Notes: generated by a model from the letters alone, not told the origin. Positions 51,683-61,466 are shown, numbered from the stretch's first letter. The stretch: 64,000 nucleotides of DNA from Prolixibacteraceae bacterium (GCA_003506435.1 DOAQ01000032.1:18089-82088), one strand, 5' to 3'. Numbers and translations are program-made.

Positions 51683-54256
51683 ATGACATTCAGGAATGTG
51701 GCAGTTGAGCCAAAGACGGGCAAAAAAATTTATTCACAGGAAGAAGCGTTCCAGTCTTCTGTAGAATATTTCAAGGGTGATGATCTGGCAGCCCGGGTTT
51801 GGGTGAATAAATATGCGCTGAAAGATTCTTTCGGCAATATTTATGAAAAAAATCCGGATGAGATGCACCGGCGTCTTGCATCAGAAATCGCGAGAATAGA
51901 AAAAAAGTATCCCAACCCAATGACGGAGGAGGAAGTCTATCAGTTGCTGAAAGATTTCAAATACATTGTGCCCCAGGGTGGGCCAATGACCGGAATCGGA
52001 AACGATTTCCAGATTGCATCGCTATCAAATTGTTTTGTGATTGGAAACGAAGGCAATTCGGACTCGTACGGAGGTATTATGAAAATTGACCAGGAACAGG
52101 TTCAGTTAATGAAACGCCGGGGCGGGGTTGGCCACGACCTGTCGCACATTCGCCCGAAAGGGTCGCCGGTGAAAAATTCGGCGCTCACATCTACCGGTAT
52201 TGTGCCGTTTATGGAACGTTATTCGAACTCAACCCGCGAGGTCGCACAGGATGGACGCCGGGGCGCTTTGATGCTCTCTGTGTCAGTTAAACATCCCGAT
52301 GCAGAATCGTTTATCGATGCTAAATTGGAACAGGGCAAAGTTACCGGGGCCAATGTCTCGGTAAAAATCCACGACGATTTCATGCAGTCTGTTGAGAAAG
52401 GTGAATTATATAGAACCCAGTACCCGATTGTTTCCGACAATCCTAATTTTGTCAGAGAAATTGATGCCCGTCAACTCTGGAAAAAAATTGTTTATAACGC
52501 ATGGAAGTCAGCCGAACCGGGAATCCTTTTCTGGGATACCATCATTAAGGAATCCATTCCCGACTGCTATGCCGATTTGGGTTATCGTACCGTTTCGACC
52601 AACCCTTGTGGTGAAATTCCGTTGTGCCCGTACGACAGTTGCCGTCTGATCGCTATAAACCTGTATTCATACGTTGAAAAGCCGTTCGCGAAAAATGCCA
52701 AATTTAATTTCGGTCTGTTTAAAAAACATGTTGGATATGCTCAACGCATCATGGACGATATTATCGATCTGGAACTGGAAAAAATAGATGGTATTATTGA
52801 GAAAATAGATGCCGACCCGGAAGGAGAAGAAATAAAATATATTGAACGTTCTCTTTGGGATAAAATTAAAACAAAGGCAAAAGAAGGCCGTCGTACCGGA
52901 GTTGGGATCACTGCCGAAGGAGACATGCTTGCCGCGCTTGGGTTGCGCTACGGAAGCGAAGACGCTATCGATTTCAGCGAAGAAGTACACAAAACAGTAA
53001 CTATTGAAGCGTACCGTTCATCGGTCAATATGGCAAAAGATCGCGGACCGTTCACTATTTACGATTCAGAACGTGAGAAAAACAACCCGATGATCAACCG
53101 TATCCGCAAGGAAGATGAAGAATTGTATCAGGAGATGGTGAAACACGGACGACGTAACATTGCCCTTCTGACCATTGCTCCAACCGGGACAACCAGTCTG
53201 ATGACTCAAACTACTTCAGGAATAGAACCTGTATTTATGCCGGTTTATAAACGTCGCCGGAAGGTGAATCCGAACGATAAAAATGTAACGGTTGATTTTG
53301 TTGACGAAATGGGAGATTCGTGGGAGGAATACATTGTTTTCCATCATAAGTTTGTTGACTGGATGCAGGCAAACGGGTGTGATGTAACCAAACATTATAC
53401 GGAAGAAGAAGTAGATGAACTGGTGAAGAAATCGCCGTACTACAAAGCAACGTCGAATGATGTTGACTGGATGAATAAAGTGAGGATGCAGGGACGAATC
53501 CAGAAATGGGTCGATCACTCCATCAGTGTAACCATCAATTTGCCAACCGATGTGAACGAAGATCTGGTTGATCAGTTGTATTTTGAGGCATGGAGGAGTG
53601 GCTGCAAAGGGGTAACCGTTTACCGCGATGGTTCACGCTCAGGAGTTTTGCTTTCGAATAAAAAAGAAGAGAAAAAAGCGCCGCTTCCCGGAATATTTCC
53701 AACCAAACGCCCGGAAGTTCTTGAGGCAGATGTGGTACGTTTTCAAAATAACAAAGAACGCTGGGTTGCTTTCATTGGTGTGATCGACGGGCGTCCGTAC
53801 GAAATTTTCACCGGTCTTTCTGACGACGAAGATGGAATCCTTCTTCCACGGTCGGTTACGGAAGGAAAAATCATCAAAAACTTTGAAAGTGATGAATCGG
53901 GTGAAGAAGTAAAACGCTATGATTTTCAGTATGAAAACAAACGGGGATACAAAACGACGATCGAAGGCCTTTCGTACAAATTCAATCCTGAATTCTGGAA
54001 CTATGCAAAACTGATTTCAGGAGTGCTACGCCACGGAATGCCTATTCATAAAGTAGTAGATACAGTTACAAGTCTTCAATTCGACAACGACAATATCAAC
54101 AGTTGGAAAGCAGGTGTAGCACGCGCTTTGAAGAAATACATCCCGAACGGGACAATTGCGGAAGGAACAGTATGCGGAGAATGCGGCTCATCGAATGTTA
54201 TTTATCAGGAGGGTTGTCTTACCTGCTCCGATTGTGGTTCATCTAAATGCGGATAA
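51683..54256 (+). CDS. nrdJ: Adenosylcobalamin-dependent (class II) ribonucleotide reductase
   Basis: 857 residues from ATG 51683; the frame also offers a TTG two codons earlier. Cys117 in SLSNCFVIG and the finger loop NPCGE (307-311) mark the reductase core, and MTQTTSGIEPVF is also conserved. Near the C-terminus comes a TSCPD domain (about 665-790), and a zinc ribbon (CGECGSS, CSDCGSSKCG) closes the protein. Class II enzymes make deoxynucleotides with coenzyme B12, with or without oxygen. It stands alone, convergent with the glutamine synthetase gene across a shared terminator. Confidence 0.92.
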   Translation: MTFRNVAVEPKTGKKIYSQEEAFQSSVEYFKGDDLAARVWVNKYALKDSFGNIYEKNPDEMHRRLASEIARIEKKYPNPMTEEEVYQLLKDFKYIVPQGGPMTGIGNDFQIASLSNCFVIGNEGNSDSYGGIMKIDQEQVQLMKRRGGVGHDLSHIRPKGSPVKNSALTSTGIVPFMERYSNSTREVAQDGRRGALMLSVSVKHPDAESFIDAKLEQGKVTGANVSVKIHDDFMQSVEKGELYRTQYPIVSDNPNFVREIDARQLWKKIVYNAWKSAEPGILFWDTIIKESIPDCYADLGYRTVSTNPCGEIPLCPYDSCRLIAINLYSYVEKPFAKNAKFNFGLFKKHVGYAQRIMDDIIDLELEKIDGIIEKIDADPEGEEIKYIERSLWDKIKTKAKEGRRTGVGITAEGDMLAALGLRYGSEDAIDFSEEVHKTVTIEAYRSSVNMAKDRGPFTIYDSEREKNNPMINRIRKEDEELYQEMVKHGRRNIALLTIAPTGTTSLMTQTTSGIEPVFMPVYKRRRKVNPNDKNVTVDFVDEMGDSWEEYIVFHHKFVDWMQANGCDVTKHYTEEEVDELVKKSPYYKATSNDVDWMNKVRMQGRIQKWVDHSISVTINLPTDVNEDLVDQLYFEAWRSGCKGVTVYRDGSRSGVLLSNKKEEKKAPLPGIFPTKRPEVLEADVVRFQNNKERWVAFIGVIDGRPYEIFTGLSDDEDGILLPRSVTEGKIIKNFESDESGEEVKRYDFQYENKRGYKTTIEGLSYKFNPEFWNYAKLISGVLRHGMPIHKVVDTVTSLQFDNDNINSWKAGVARALKKYIPNGTIAEGTVCGECGSSNVIYQEGCLTCSDCGSSKCG

Positions 54257-54285
54257 TAATCCGGACAAACAACTAATGCGATTAT

Positions 54286-54324
54286 AAAAAAAAAGCTGTC
54301 CCGCAAGAGAGACAGCTTTTTTTT
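54286..54324. terminator. Bidirectional terminator between nrdJ and glutamine synthetase
   Basis: An A-run plus GCTGTC (54286-54300) pairs with GACAGC plus a T-run (54311-54324) across a 10-base loop. The A- and T-flanks make it functional for both convergent genes. Confidence 0.87.
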
Positions 54325-54337
54325 ATGCAGTTTGGAA

Positions 54338-55351
54338 TTATTTAATTCCGTGAACAGTTGTGATAATACGAGCAGCAACTTTGTACGGGTCAGCGTTTGA
54401 TGCAGGTCTTCTGTCTTCCAGCCAACCTTTCCATCCACCTTCAACGGTAGCAACGGGGATACGAATGGAAGCGCCACGGTTCGAAACGCCATAGCTGAAA
54501 TCGAGAATGGAAGCAGTTTCATGTTTTCCGGTCAATCGTTGGTCGTTGTAAGCGCCGTAAACAGCGATATGTTCTTTTACAACCGGGCGGAAAGCTTCGC
54601 AAATTTTATTGTAAGTTTCTTTTGATCCACAGGTTCTCAATACTGAGTTCGAGAAATTGGCATGCATACCTGAACCGTTCCAGTCAACATCTTTGCCCAG
54701 CGGTTTTGGATGCAGTTCAATTGCCAAACCATATTTTTCGGCAGTTCTTTCGAGCAGGTAACGGGCAACCCAGATTTGGTCTCCTGCAGAACGGGCGCCT
54801 TTTGCAAATATTTGGTATTCCCACTGTCCGCAAGCTACCTCCGCATTGATACCTTCGATATTTAATCCTGCTTCAAGGCACATGTCGAGATGCTCTTCCA
54901 CAATTGCACGGCCGTATACTTTTGATCCGCCAACGCCGCAATAATAAGGTCCCTGTGGTTTCGGATAGCCATTTTTTGGAAATCCGATCGGCAGATTGGT
55001 TTCAGAATCGTAAATGAAATATTCCTGCTCAAATCCGAACCAAAAATCTTCGTCCTCATCAATGATAGTTGCACGGCCATTGGTTACGTGTGGAGTGTGA
55101 TCGGCATTCAAAACTTCAGTCATTACCAGATAACCGTTTTTGCGATCAGGGTCAGGGAAGATAGCAACCGGTTTCAACAAACAGTCGGATGAACCACCGG
55201 GAGCCTGATTGGTCGAAGAACCATCAAACGCCCACATGGGACAATCTTCCAGTTTACCACTAAAGTCTTTTGCAATTTTTGTTTTACTTCTCAGTCCTTG
55301 TGTTGGCTCTGAGCCATCCAGCCAAATGTACTCAAGTTTTGCTTTCATCAT
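54338..55351 (-). CDS. glnII: Glutamine synthetase, type II (eukaryotic-like)
   Basis: 337 residues, the short length of GSII. WAFDGSSTNQAPG is the beta-grasp signature, EQEYFIYD carries metal ligands, GINAEVACGQWEYQI is the GSII active-site segment (in parts), and NGSGMHANFSN and RGASIRIP follow. It makes glutamine from glutamate and ammonia in the cytoplasm. The second Met (54338-strand codon 2) could also serve as start. A -7 box TATTTTTG lies at 55397-55404 on the minus strand, 45 bp upstream. Confidence 0.93.
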   Translation of the reverse strand: MMKAKLEYIWLDGSEPTQGLRSKTKIAKDFSGKLEDCPMWAFDGSSTNQAPGGSSDCLLKPVAIFPDPDRKNGYLVMTEVLNADHTPHVTNGRATIIDEDEDFWFGFEQEYFIYDSETNLPIGFPKNGYPKPQGPYYCGVGGSKVYGRAIVEEHLDMCLEAGLNIEGINAEVACGQWEYQIFAKGARSAGDQIWVARYLLERTAEKYGLAIELHPKPLGKDVDWNGSGMHANFSNSVLRTCGSKETYNKICEAFRPVVKEHIAVYGAYNDQRLTGKHETASILDFSYGVSNRGASIRIPVATVEGGWKGWLEDRRPASNADPYKVAARIITTVHGIK

Positions 55352-55950
55352 GTATTATTTTAGAGATTAATTCTTGTCATTTGTAAATAATGAGAGCAAA
55401 AATATAATAATTTGACATTTTTTACGAACAATGGTCAGATTTGTCTTAAAAAAATTAAGACAAAATTTACAAATGGTATTTAATTGTCAGGTATACCCCT
55501 GCTGAAAGATATAGGTGCAAAAAATTATTGATTAAATTTTATTGTACTCCCTGTTTGTAATGCCTGCTTTTAAAATATGTGAAAAATGAATATACTGCCG
55601 GAAATAGGAAGGGGGATACTGGCTCACAATTAGATTATGAAATTCATTTTTTTGTCAATATAGTCCTGAAAAGAAGGAGCAAGAGCATTCTCCTGGAGTG
55701 TTTGTATTCTTAAAAGGCTGTAATTTGGAAATAAATTTTACACTGCCAGTATCTCATACAGATGAAGCAATCTATGGTGTGAAAAAGACCGGATTGTGTT
55801 GGTGTAAAAGAGTTCCTGATGTTGGTTTCTTTCATCCACAACTTCTGAAATTGATCCCTTTTACGGGATAGGGGTGTAGCAAAACAAATAGAAATCAAAA
55901 AGCCACTCCTTGTGCAGGAATGGCTTCGCATATTTTGAAAATGGATTTTC
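55352..55950. other. Non-coding 0.6-kb stretch between glutamine synthetase and secG
   Basis: It holds the glutamine synthetase -7 box (55397-55404), AT-rich DNA, and the secG terminator at 55897-55925. No credible gene or known RNA was seen; a 73-codon minus-strand frame at 55710-55931 crosses the terminator and is rejected. Confidence 0.5.
55897..55925 (-). terminator. Terminator of the sigma54 regulator-lptE-TPR-secG operon
   Basis: On the minus strand AGCCATTCCT pairs with AGGAGTGGCT (one wobble, 5-base loop), followed by TTTTTGA. It lies 26 bp after the secG stop. Confidence 0.78.
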
Positions 55951-56289
55951 TTATTTTTTCACACTATCATTTGCAGCCGGAGCAGTAGTGGGGAAATTCG
56001 GAACAGCAGTCGGGTCAACAGCGTTTTCAATTTGTTCCTGTACGGCCGACTGGGAAGCTTGTTCGCCCTTCGGGATAAATGCACTGCTGATAATTGCCAG
56101 AAATAATAAAACTCCGGCTAAACCCCAGGTTGCTTTTTCAAGGAAATCGGTAGTTTTACGAACTCCCATAATTTGGTTTGTCGATTGGAAATTACTTGCC
56201 AAACCACCGCCTTTTGAATTCTGTACCAAAACAATCAGAATTAAAAGAACACAAGTAATAAATATTAAAACGGTAATTAGTGTAAACAT
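55951..56289 (-). CDS. secG: Preprotein translocase subunit SecG
   Basis: A 112-residue membrane protein with two hydrophobic helices (about 2-21 and 50-69). The loop between them, LVQNSKGGGLASNF, is the SecG signature, followed by FLEKATWGL. The C-terminal tail is polar and Ala/Pro-rich. It is part of the SecYEG channel. It comes last in a four-gene operon with the sigma-54 regulator, LptE and the TPR protein, an order found widely in Bacteroidales. Confidence 0.92.
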   Translation of the reverse strand: MFTLITVLIFITCVLLILIVLVQNSKGGGLASNFQSTNQIMGVRKTTDFLEKATWGLAGVLLFLAIISSAFIPKGEQASQSAVQEQIENAVDPTAVPNFPTTAPAANDSVKK

Positions 56290-56298
56290 GGTTTCTTC

Positions 56299-56949
56299 TT
56301 AATTATTCTTTAATTTTTTAATTTCCTCAATTTGACCGGCAAAGTAAATACTTTTTTCCGGATATTTCAAACTTAATTTATCGAATACTTCGATGGCTTT
56401 TTCGTAATATCCCTGGCGTGCATAAATGTTTGCCAGTGTCTCGGAAACAAACTCTTCCTCTTTTGTCGGAAGTTCAGCTTCGTCGCTCTCGTCAAGCTCA
56501 AGGAAGGGTTCGTTTTTTATGAATTTGTCGATCCATGTTTCTTTTATTTTCCGTGGCGATTTTTTTCGGAACGATTCTGCCAGGTCAGAAAGCAATTCTC
56601 CTCCGTCTCCGGGATTATCCAGTTGATAGGTGATATTCGCGGCATAATCGATTTCCAGTAATTCATCGGGATCGGGAACCGACTGGTCGTTGAAGACTTC
56701 AAGATATTCTTTTTCTGTATGGCGATGTAAAAATGTATACAGCATCCGCCGGTCCTGAATAAAAATGGAAGCCCGTTTTAATTCGCCCTGAAATGCAGGG
56801 TCTCCCAGCATCATAAGATTTTTAAGATATAAAATCCATGCCGACTGGAAAGCGGGGTACTCGCCAACCAAAGCCCGGAAACCTTCAAGGCTCTCCTGAT
56901 TCATTGTTTCAGGCCGGATTAAATATGTATAAAAATCATCCTTCGTCAT
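56299..56949 (-). CDS. TPR-like protein conserved beside secG
   Basis: A 216-residue soluble, acidic protein. The last 45 residues look like a tetratricopeptide unit (LANIYARQGYYEKAIEVFDKL in parts, KYPEKSIYFAGQIEEI). The rest is helical without known motif. It has no signal peptide. It is 9 bp from secG and 3 bp from lptE on the same strand. Function unknown; conserved order suggests an envelope-biogenesis link. Confidence 0.75.
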   Translation of the reverse strand: MTKDDFYTYLIRPETMNQESLEGFRALVGEYPAFQSAWILYLKNLMMLGDPAFQGELKRASIFIQDRRMLYTFLHRHTEKEYLEVFNDQSVPDPDELLEIDYAANITYQLDNPGDGGELLSDLAESFRKKSPRKIKETWIDKFIKNEPFLELDESDEAELPTKEEEFVSETLANIYARQGYYEKAIEVFDKLSLKYPEKSIYFAGQIEEIKKLKNN

Positions 56950-56952
56950 TTT

Positions 56953-57468
56953 TTACCAGTTTGCGATTGATGCGTTAAAAATATCATCGGTCAGTTTTTC
57001 AATGATTTCCGGCACAATTGATCCTTCCGCCTGATCGATGCTGATCTCGCTTCCAAAATCCTCGTAAGCCGAAAACGATTTTTCCCAATCCTGTTCGTGG
57101 TCTTTATTATTGGTATATTTTATTTTAACTGAAACGGTCAGGCGGTTTTGTGCTGCCAGGTCCCCTTCCTGAATGTTCATTGGTTTTACATCGTACCCGG
57201 TTATTTGTCCCGAAAACTCAAGATCACCGCCGCTTTCAATCTGGTCGAACGAAGTTTGCTTCAGTAATTTTTCTTGAATCGCTTCGGTCAGTTGCTGGCT
57301 CAGGTTCGGGTTGATCAGGCGCGCCCGGTTTTGAATGTATTCAACACTGAACGTTTTTACCCCCACCATAGGCACGGCGCCGGTAAACGAATAACTGATT
57401 TTACACGACTGAAAAGCCGCAGCAGAAAAGAAAATACCCGCCAGTATGATGATTATTTTATTCCTCAT
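56953..57468 (-). CDS. lptE: LptE-family LPS-assembly lipoprotein
   Basis: 171 residues from ATG (57468-57466); a TTG two codons earlier is possible but overlaps the upstream gene. The lipobox AAFQSC places Cys near residue 22. The mature body has YSFTGA, FSVEYIQNRARLINPNLSQ in parts, and alternating strands as in Bacteroidota LptE. It plugs LptD in the outer membrane. Its ATG lies two bases after the regulator stop, so the two genes are coupled. Confidence 0.85.
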   Translation of the reverse strand: MRNKIIIILAGIFFSAAAFQSCKISYSFTGAVPMVGVKTFSVEYIQNRARLINPNLSQQLTEAIQEKLLKQTSFDQIESGGDLEFSGQITGYDVKPMNIQEGDLAAQNRLTVSVKIKYTNNKDHEQDWEKSFSAYEDFGSEISIDQAEGSIVPEIIEKLTDDIFNASIANW

Positions 57469-57470
57469 GC

Positions 57471-58703
57471 TCAATCAATATCATATTCTTTAATTTTCCG
57501 GTACAGGGTACGCTCCGAAATACCCAGCTCATGGGCTGCGTATTTGCGTTTTCCTTTGTGTTTCTCCAGCGCTTTTTTTATCAGTTCTATTTCCTTGTCT
57601 TCCAGCGAAAGCGATTCTTCAACATATTCTTCGGTATCCTGAATGTCGTGTTTTTGCACGGGATCATATTGAACCTTAGGAGTTGGCGGCTGATCGGGGA
57701 CATAACTGCCGTTTTCGGTCGGGTACAATTTCTGGATCAGATGGGCCTGATCGCCATGAAAATCAAAAGGATGACCTCCGCTCTGAAGCATATCAAGTAC
57801 CAGTTTTTTCAGATCGTTCATATCCTTTTTCATATCGAAAAGTATCTTGTACAGAATTTCCCGTTCGGTTGAAAATGTCTTTTCGTCAACTCCTTTGTAA
57901 AGGGCAGGCAAATGGTGTTCGAAATATTCAGGAATGTACGGCCCCAGTGTTTGCGCATCAATTACCCGGGTTTGTTCAATAATAGAAATCTGTTCGGTAA
58001 TATTTTTTAACTGACGTACGTTCCCGGGCCAGTCAAAAGTCCGCAAAAGATCCTGTGCATCATCGGTTAGGCGAACCGGGGGCATCCGGTAACGTTCGGC
58101 AAAGTCGGAAGCAAATTTGCGAAACAGCAAATGAATATCTTCTTTGCGGTCGCGCAATGGCAAAACTTTGACCGGCACGGTATTTAACCGGTAATACAAA
58201 TCTTCGCGGAATTTCCCGTTTTGAATAGCCTGCGGAATATCAATATTAGTTGCAGCCACCACGCGGACATCAGTTTTTAAAACTTTTGACGAACCTACTT
58301 TCATAAATTCGCCGGCTTCCAGTACCCGTAACAGGCGAGCCTGTGTCGATAAAGGCAACTCACCGATTTCATCCAAAAAAATGGTCCCTCCGTTGGCTTC
58401 CTCGAAATAGCCTTTGCGGTCGGCAAGCGCCCCGGTGAACGAACCTTTTTCGTGGCCAAAAAGTTCCGAATCGATTGTCCCTTCGGGGATGGCGCCGCAG
58501 TTGATGGCGATATATTTTCCGTGTTTCCGTGTCGAAAATTGATGAATGATCTGAGGAAAACTCTCTTTACCCGTACCGCTCTCCCCGGTTATCAGAACCG
58601 ACAAATCCGTCGGGGCAACCTGTACCGCAACTTCAATGGCCCTGCTCAAACCCGGTGAATTCCCAATAATTCCAAATCGTTGTTTTATTTCCTGAACATC
58701 CAT
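57471..58703 (-). CDS. Sigma-54-dependent transcriptional activator without receiver domain
   Basis: A 410-residue AAA+ activator: Walker A GESGTGKE (40-47), the sigma-54-contact loop GSFTGA (87-92), GGTIFLDEIGEL (Walker B), and WPGNVRQLKN. The C-terminal Fis-type helix-turn-helix is HELGISERTLYRKIKEY. The protein starts almost directly at the AAA+ domain, so there is no response-regulator receiver; control must come from a partner or from its level. About 100 residues between AAA+ and HTH may bind a partner. It heads the operon with lptE and secG. A -7 box (TAACTTTG, minus strand, 58730-58737) precedes it. Confidence 0.88.
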   Translation of the reverse strand: MDVQEIKQRFGIIGNSPGLSRAIEVAVQVAPTDLSVLITGESGTGKESFPQIIHQFSTRKHGKYIAINCGAIPEGTIDSELFGHEKGSFTGALADRKGYFEEANGGTIFLDEIGELPLSTQARLLRVLEAGEFMKVGSSKVLKTDVRVVAATNIDIPQAIQNGKFREDLYYRLNTVPVKVLPLRDRKEDIHLLFRKFASDFAERYRMPPVRLTDDAQDLLRTFDWPGNVRQLKNITEQISIIEQTRVIDAQTLGPYIPEYFEHHLPALYKGVDEKTFSTEREILYKILFDMKKDMNDLKKLVLDMLQSGGHPFDFHGDQAHLIQKLYPTENGSYVPDQPPTPKVQYDPVQKHDIQDTEEYVEESLSLEDKEIELIKKALEKHKGKRKYAAHELGISERTLYRKIKEYDID

Positions 58704-58721
58704 ATTTGCGTTAAATATGAT

Positions 58722-58737
58722 TATTTTTGCAAAGTTA
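58722..58737. promoter_or_regulatory. Back-to-back -7 boxes between the sigma54 regulator and kdsB
   Basis: TATTTTTG (plus, 58722-58729) directly abuts CAAAGTTA (58730-58737), which is TAACTTTG on the minus strand. The minus box fits the regulator operon (26-bp leader). The plus box would give kdsB a leader of about 100 bases, so its use is less sure. Confidence 0.45.
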
Positions 58738-58837
58738 AAATTTCAAGCCTTAAAGTTACACTTTACCGGGCAATCAACGGACAAGTTGTCATACTTTTAA
58801 CAAGATTTAGCGATTTTAAATACAAACACAGGCTGAC

Positions 58838-59578
58838 ATGAAGTTCATCGGTATCATTCCCGCGCGTTATCAATCGACCCGTTTCCCGGGCAAACCACTT
58901 GTCCTGCTGAATAACAAACCGGTTATTCAATGGGTGTATGAAAATGTGTCGAAAATTCTGGACGATGTTTGGGTTGCTACCGACGATGAACGGATCTTCC
59001 GGGCTGTTGAATCGTTTGGCGGACGTGCGGTGTACACTTCTGCTGATCATCAGAGCGGAACGGACCGCTGTGCCGAAGCTGCCCGCAAAATTTCAGAAAC
59101 GATGGCTTTCGATGTGGTGGTAAACATTCAGGGCGACGAACCATTCATCCGCACCGAACAGATCGAACGTATCTGCTCGTGCTTCGATAGCAAAGAAGTT
59201 GAAATTGCGACCCTGATAAAGCCGGTGACCGATCTGACTGAGTTACACAATCCGAACCGCCCAAAAGTGGTGGTCAACAAAAACATGGAAGCATTGCTGT
59301 TCAGTCGGTCGACCATTCCGTATGTGCGGGGAAGCAAACCGGAAGAGTGGCTCGGGAAAACACAGTTTTTTAGCCATATTGGGATGTATGCCTACCGGGC
59401 CGACATTCTTCAGGAATTGACCAAACTACTGGTTGGCAAGCTGGAACAGGCCGAATCGCTCGAACAGCTCCGCTGGCTCGAAAACGGATACCGCATAAAA
59501 ACAGCCATCACCGAATTTGAAACGATCGGGATTGATACGCCCGAAGATTTGGCGGCAGCACAAGCCATGATTGGTTGA
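58838..59578 (+). CDS. kdsB: 3-deoxy-manno-octulosonate cytidylyltransferase
   Basis: A 246-residue CMP-Kdo synthetase of normal length. IIPARYQSTRFPGKPL is the nucleotide-binding motif, VNIQGDEPFI carries the metal-binding Asp, and RSTIPYVRG and HIGMYAYR follow, as in KdsB. It activates Kdo with CTP for the transferase WaaA (also in this window). Confidence 0.94.
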   Translation: MKFIGIIPARYQSTRFPGKPLVLLNNKPVIQWVYENVSKILDDVWVATDDERIFRAVESFGGRAVYTSADHQSGTDRCAEAARKISETMAFDVVVNIQGDEPFIRTEQIERICSCFDSKEVEIATLIKPVTDLTELHNPNRPKVVVNKNMEALLFSRSTIPYVRGSKPEEWLGKTQFFSHIGMYAYRADILQELTKLLVGKLEQAESLEQLRWLENGYRIKTAITEFETIGIDTPEDLAAAQAMIG

Positions 59579-59723
59579 GGTCGGGTTCCAAACAACATAT
59601 TTTATCTGTCCGGCCTCCGGATCTCCTGTTTTTTTGATTCAAATCAGAATTTTTATCTCCGAAAAAGCGAACAAAACGGCGTTCTGGTTTGTATAAACAT
59701 TTTGAAAATCAAATCCCAACAAA

Positions 59724-60728
59724 ATGAATAGCAGGCGAGACTTTTTAAAAATCATGGCGGCGATGACGGCTGCATTGTCAGTTCCGGTTTCCGTTTCAGC
59801 AAAAAATAAGAATGAAGACCGGCTGGGGAAATTGCTCCCTCTTCGGAAACTTGGAAGAACCAACGAATATGTGACCATGCTTGGTGCCGGAGGTTTTCAT
59901 GTTGGATGGACTACCGAGCGGGATGCCCAGGAAGTTATTGAAGCTGCGCTTGAAGGTGGTGTGCGCTTTTTCGACACTGCCGAAAGTTATTCCAATGGAA
60001 CAAGCGAAGAACGTTACGGAAAATTTCTGACCCCAAAATACCGGGATTTGATCTTTCTTATGAGTAAGACGACAGGAAAGGATGCAGCAAAAGTCAGGGA
60101 ACATTTGGAAGGAACGTTGCGGAGGTTAAAAACCGATCATCTGGATTTGTACCAGGTACACGCGATACAGACTCCTTCGGATGTCGATAGCCGCATTGAA
60201 GCCGGGGTACTCGAAGTGCTTCTGAAAGCAAAAGAAGAAGGGAAAATCCGTCATATTGGATTTACCGGGCACCAAAATCCGTATGCCCATTTGCGCATGC
60301 TGGAACGAACCAAAGAGAGTGATATTTTTGACACAGTGCTGATGCCGGTAAATGTACTTGATCAGTCGTATTTCAGCTTTACCCACAATGTGATACCTCC
60401 TGCCTTGGAACGCAACATGGGCATTTTAGCTATTAAATCACTGGCCGACGGGCGTTTCTTTGCAAAGAAGGAACGGGCCAACTGGGTAACCGATGATCCG
60501 ATCATTCCGAATTACATGAGTATTAAAGAGGCCATGTATTTTGTTTGGTCACTGCCGGTTACTGTACTGATCTCAGGAAATGAAAATGCGACATTCATGC
60601 GCGAAAAGATTGAACTCGCCCGAAATTTTGAAAAATTTACAGAAGCCGAAAAAATTGCTTTAATTGAAAAAGTAAAGATGAAAGCTGCGGACGGAAAAAT
60701 CGAATATTTTAAGAAGAAAGAAGCCTGA
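59724..60728 (+). CDS. Exported aldo/keto reductase with Tat signal
   Basis: A 334-residue protein beginning with a twin-arginine signal (NSRRDFLKIMAA), so probably folded in the cytoplasm and exported. The body is an aldo/keto reductase barrel: GVRFFDTAESYSNG carries the catalytic Asp and Tyr, a Lys lies in LMSKTTGK, and DLYQVHAI carries the His. The C-terminal cofactor motif is VLISGNENA. Its substrate is unknown; a periplasmic location for a nicotinamide-cofactor enzyme is unusual but common for this Bacteroidota group. Confidence 0.83.
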   Translation: MNSRRDFLKIMAAMTAALSVPVSVSAKNKNEDRLGKLLPLRKLGRTNEYVTMLGAGGFHVGWTTERDAQEVIEAALEGGVRFFDTAESYSNGTSEERYGKFLTPKYRDLIFLMSKTTGKDAAKVREHLEGTLRRLKTDHLDLYQVHAIQTPSDVDSRIEAGVLEVLLKAKEEGKIRHIGFTGHQNPYAHLRMLERTKESDIFDTVLMPVNVLDQSYFSFTHNVIPPALERNMGILAIKSLADGRFFAKKERANWVTDDPIIPNYMSIKEAMYFVWSLPVTVLISGNENATFMREKIELARNFEKFTEAEKIALIEKVKMKAADGKIEYFKKKEA

Positions 60729-60827
60729 GTTTCGGCGAGATGAAAATCCATGTGTTTTTCAGGACTGCGAACCTGTCTTATTTCCTGCGAAACATTTACT
60801 ATTTTCGCGCAACAAACAGTTCGCCTG

Positions 60828-61466
60828 ATGAAGCCAAAACTTACCCCGGAAGAATTGCGGGACAGTGGAAATTTTGAATTGCTTACCGAAGTTCCCCATC
60901 TTCGGTTAAAGGAATTTATTATCGAACAGATACGAGAGGAGAGTCAACTGATAAAAGCGTATTCGGCATATCAGGTTGCCATGATTGTAATTCTGATCGC
61001 AACCATCGTAAAAGCGATTGTAATGAACTCACACGGAATGAGCGAACCGCTGCAAAACATAGGATTTGCCGTTCTGTTTTCGTTTACCGTTCTGGTGATT
61101 ATCCATGAATTGCTACATGCTGCGGCCTATTGGCTGACCGGCTCCCGCAAACTGGTTTTTGGCGCTATCTGGCAAAAATTTATTTTTTATGTGATGGCCA
61201 ACCGGCAGGTCATTTCTCCCGCAGCTTTCCGGGTAGTAGCCAATGCTCCGCTGGTGACAGTGAAAGTAGCAACGCTGATTTTAACTATCTTTTTCTGGCA
61301 TGATCCCGCGGCTTATTTTTTTCTCACCATCATGTGCCTGCATTCGCTTTTTTGTGCTGGCGACATCGCCATGCTGGCTTTCTACCGCCTGCATCCCGAC
61401 AAGGAAATTTTCAATTACGACGATATCAACGAGAAAGTGACGTACTTTTATTTCAGGAAGAAATAA
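60828..61466 (+). CDS. DUF3267-type membrane zincin
   Basis: 212 residues from ATG 60828; the open frame extends to 60750, but those 26 residues are not protein-like. Four to five hydrophobic segments. HELLH (residues 93-97) within a membrane helix is the HExxH metalloprotease motif of DUF3267 proteins, which look like intramembrane proteases. No substrate is known. It lies 100 bp after the reductase gene on the same strand, followed by 150 bp without genes. Confidence 0.7.
   Translation: MKPKLTPEELRDSGNFELLTEVPHLRLKEFIIEQIREESQLIKAYSAYQVAMIVILIATIVKAIVMNSHGMSEPLQNIGFAVLFSFTVLVIIHELLHAAAYWLTGSRKLVFGAIWQKFIFYVMANRQVISPAAFRVVANAPLVTVKVATLILTIFFWHDPAAYFFLTIMCLHSLFCAGDIAMLAFYRLHPDKEIFNYDDINEKVTYFYFRKK

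Noticed and set aside
55710..55931. Minus-strand frame of 73 codons downstream of secG
   Set aside because: It starts inside the secG terminator, has no protein-like pattern and is Cys/Ser/Phe-rich as expected from AT-rich non-coding DNA.
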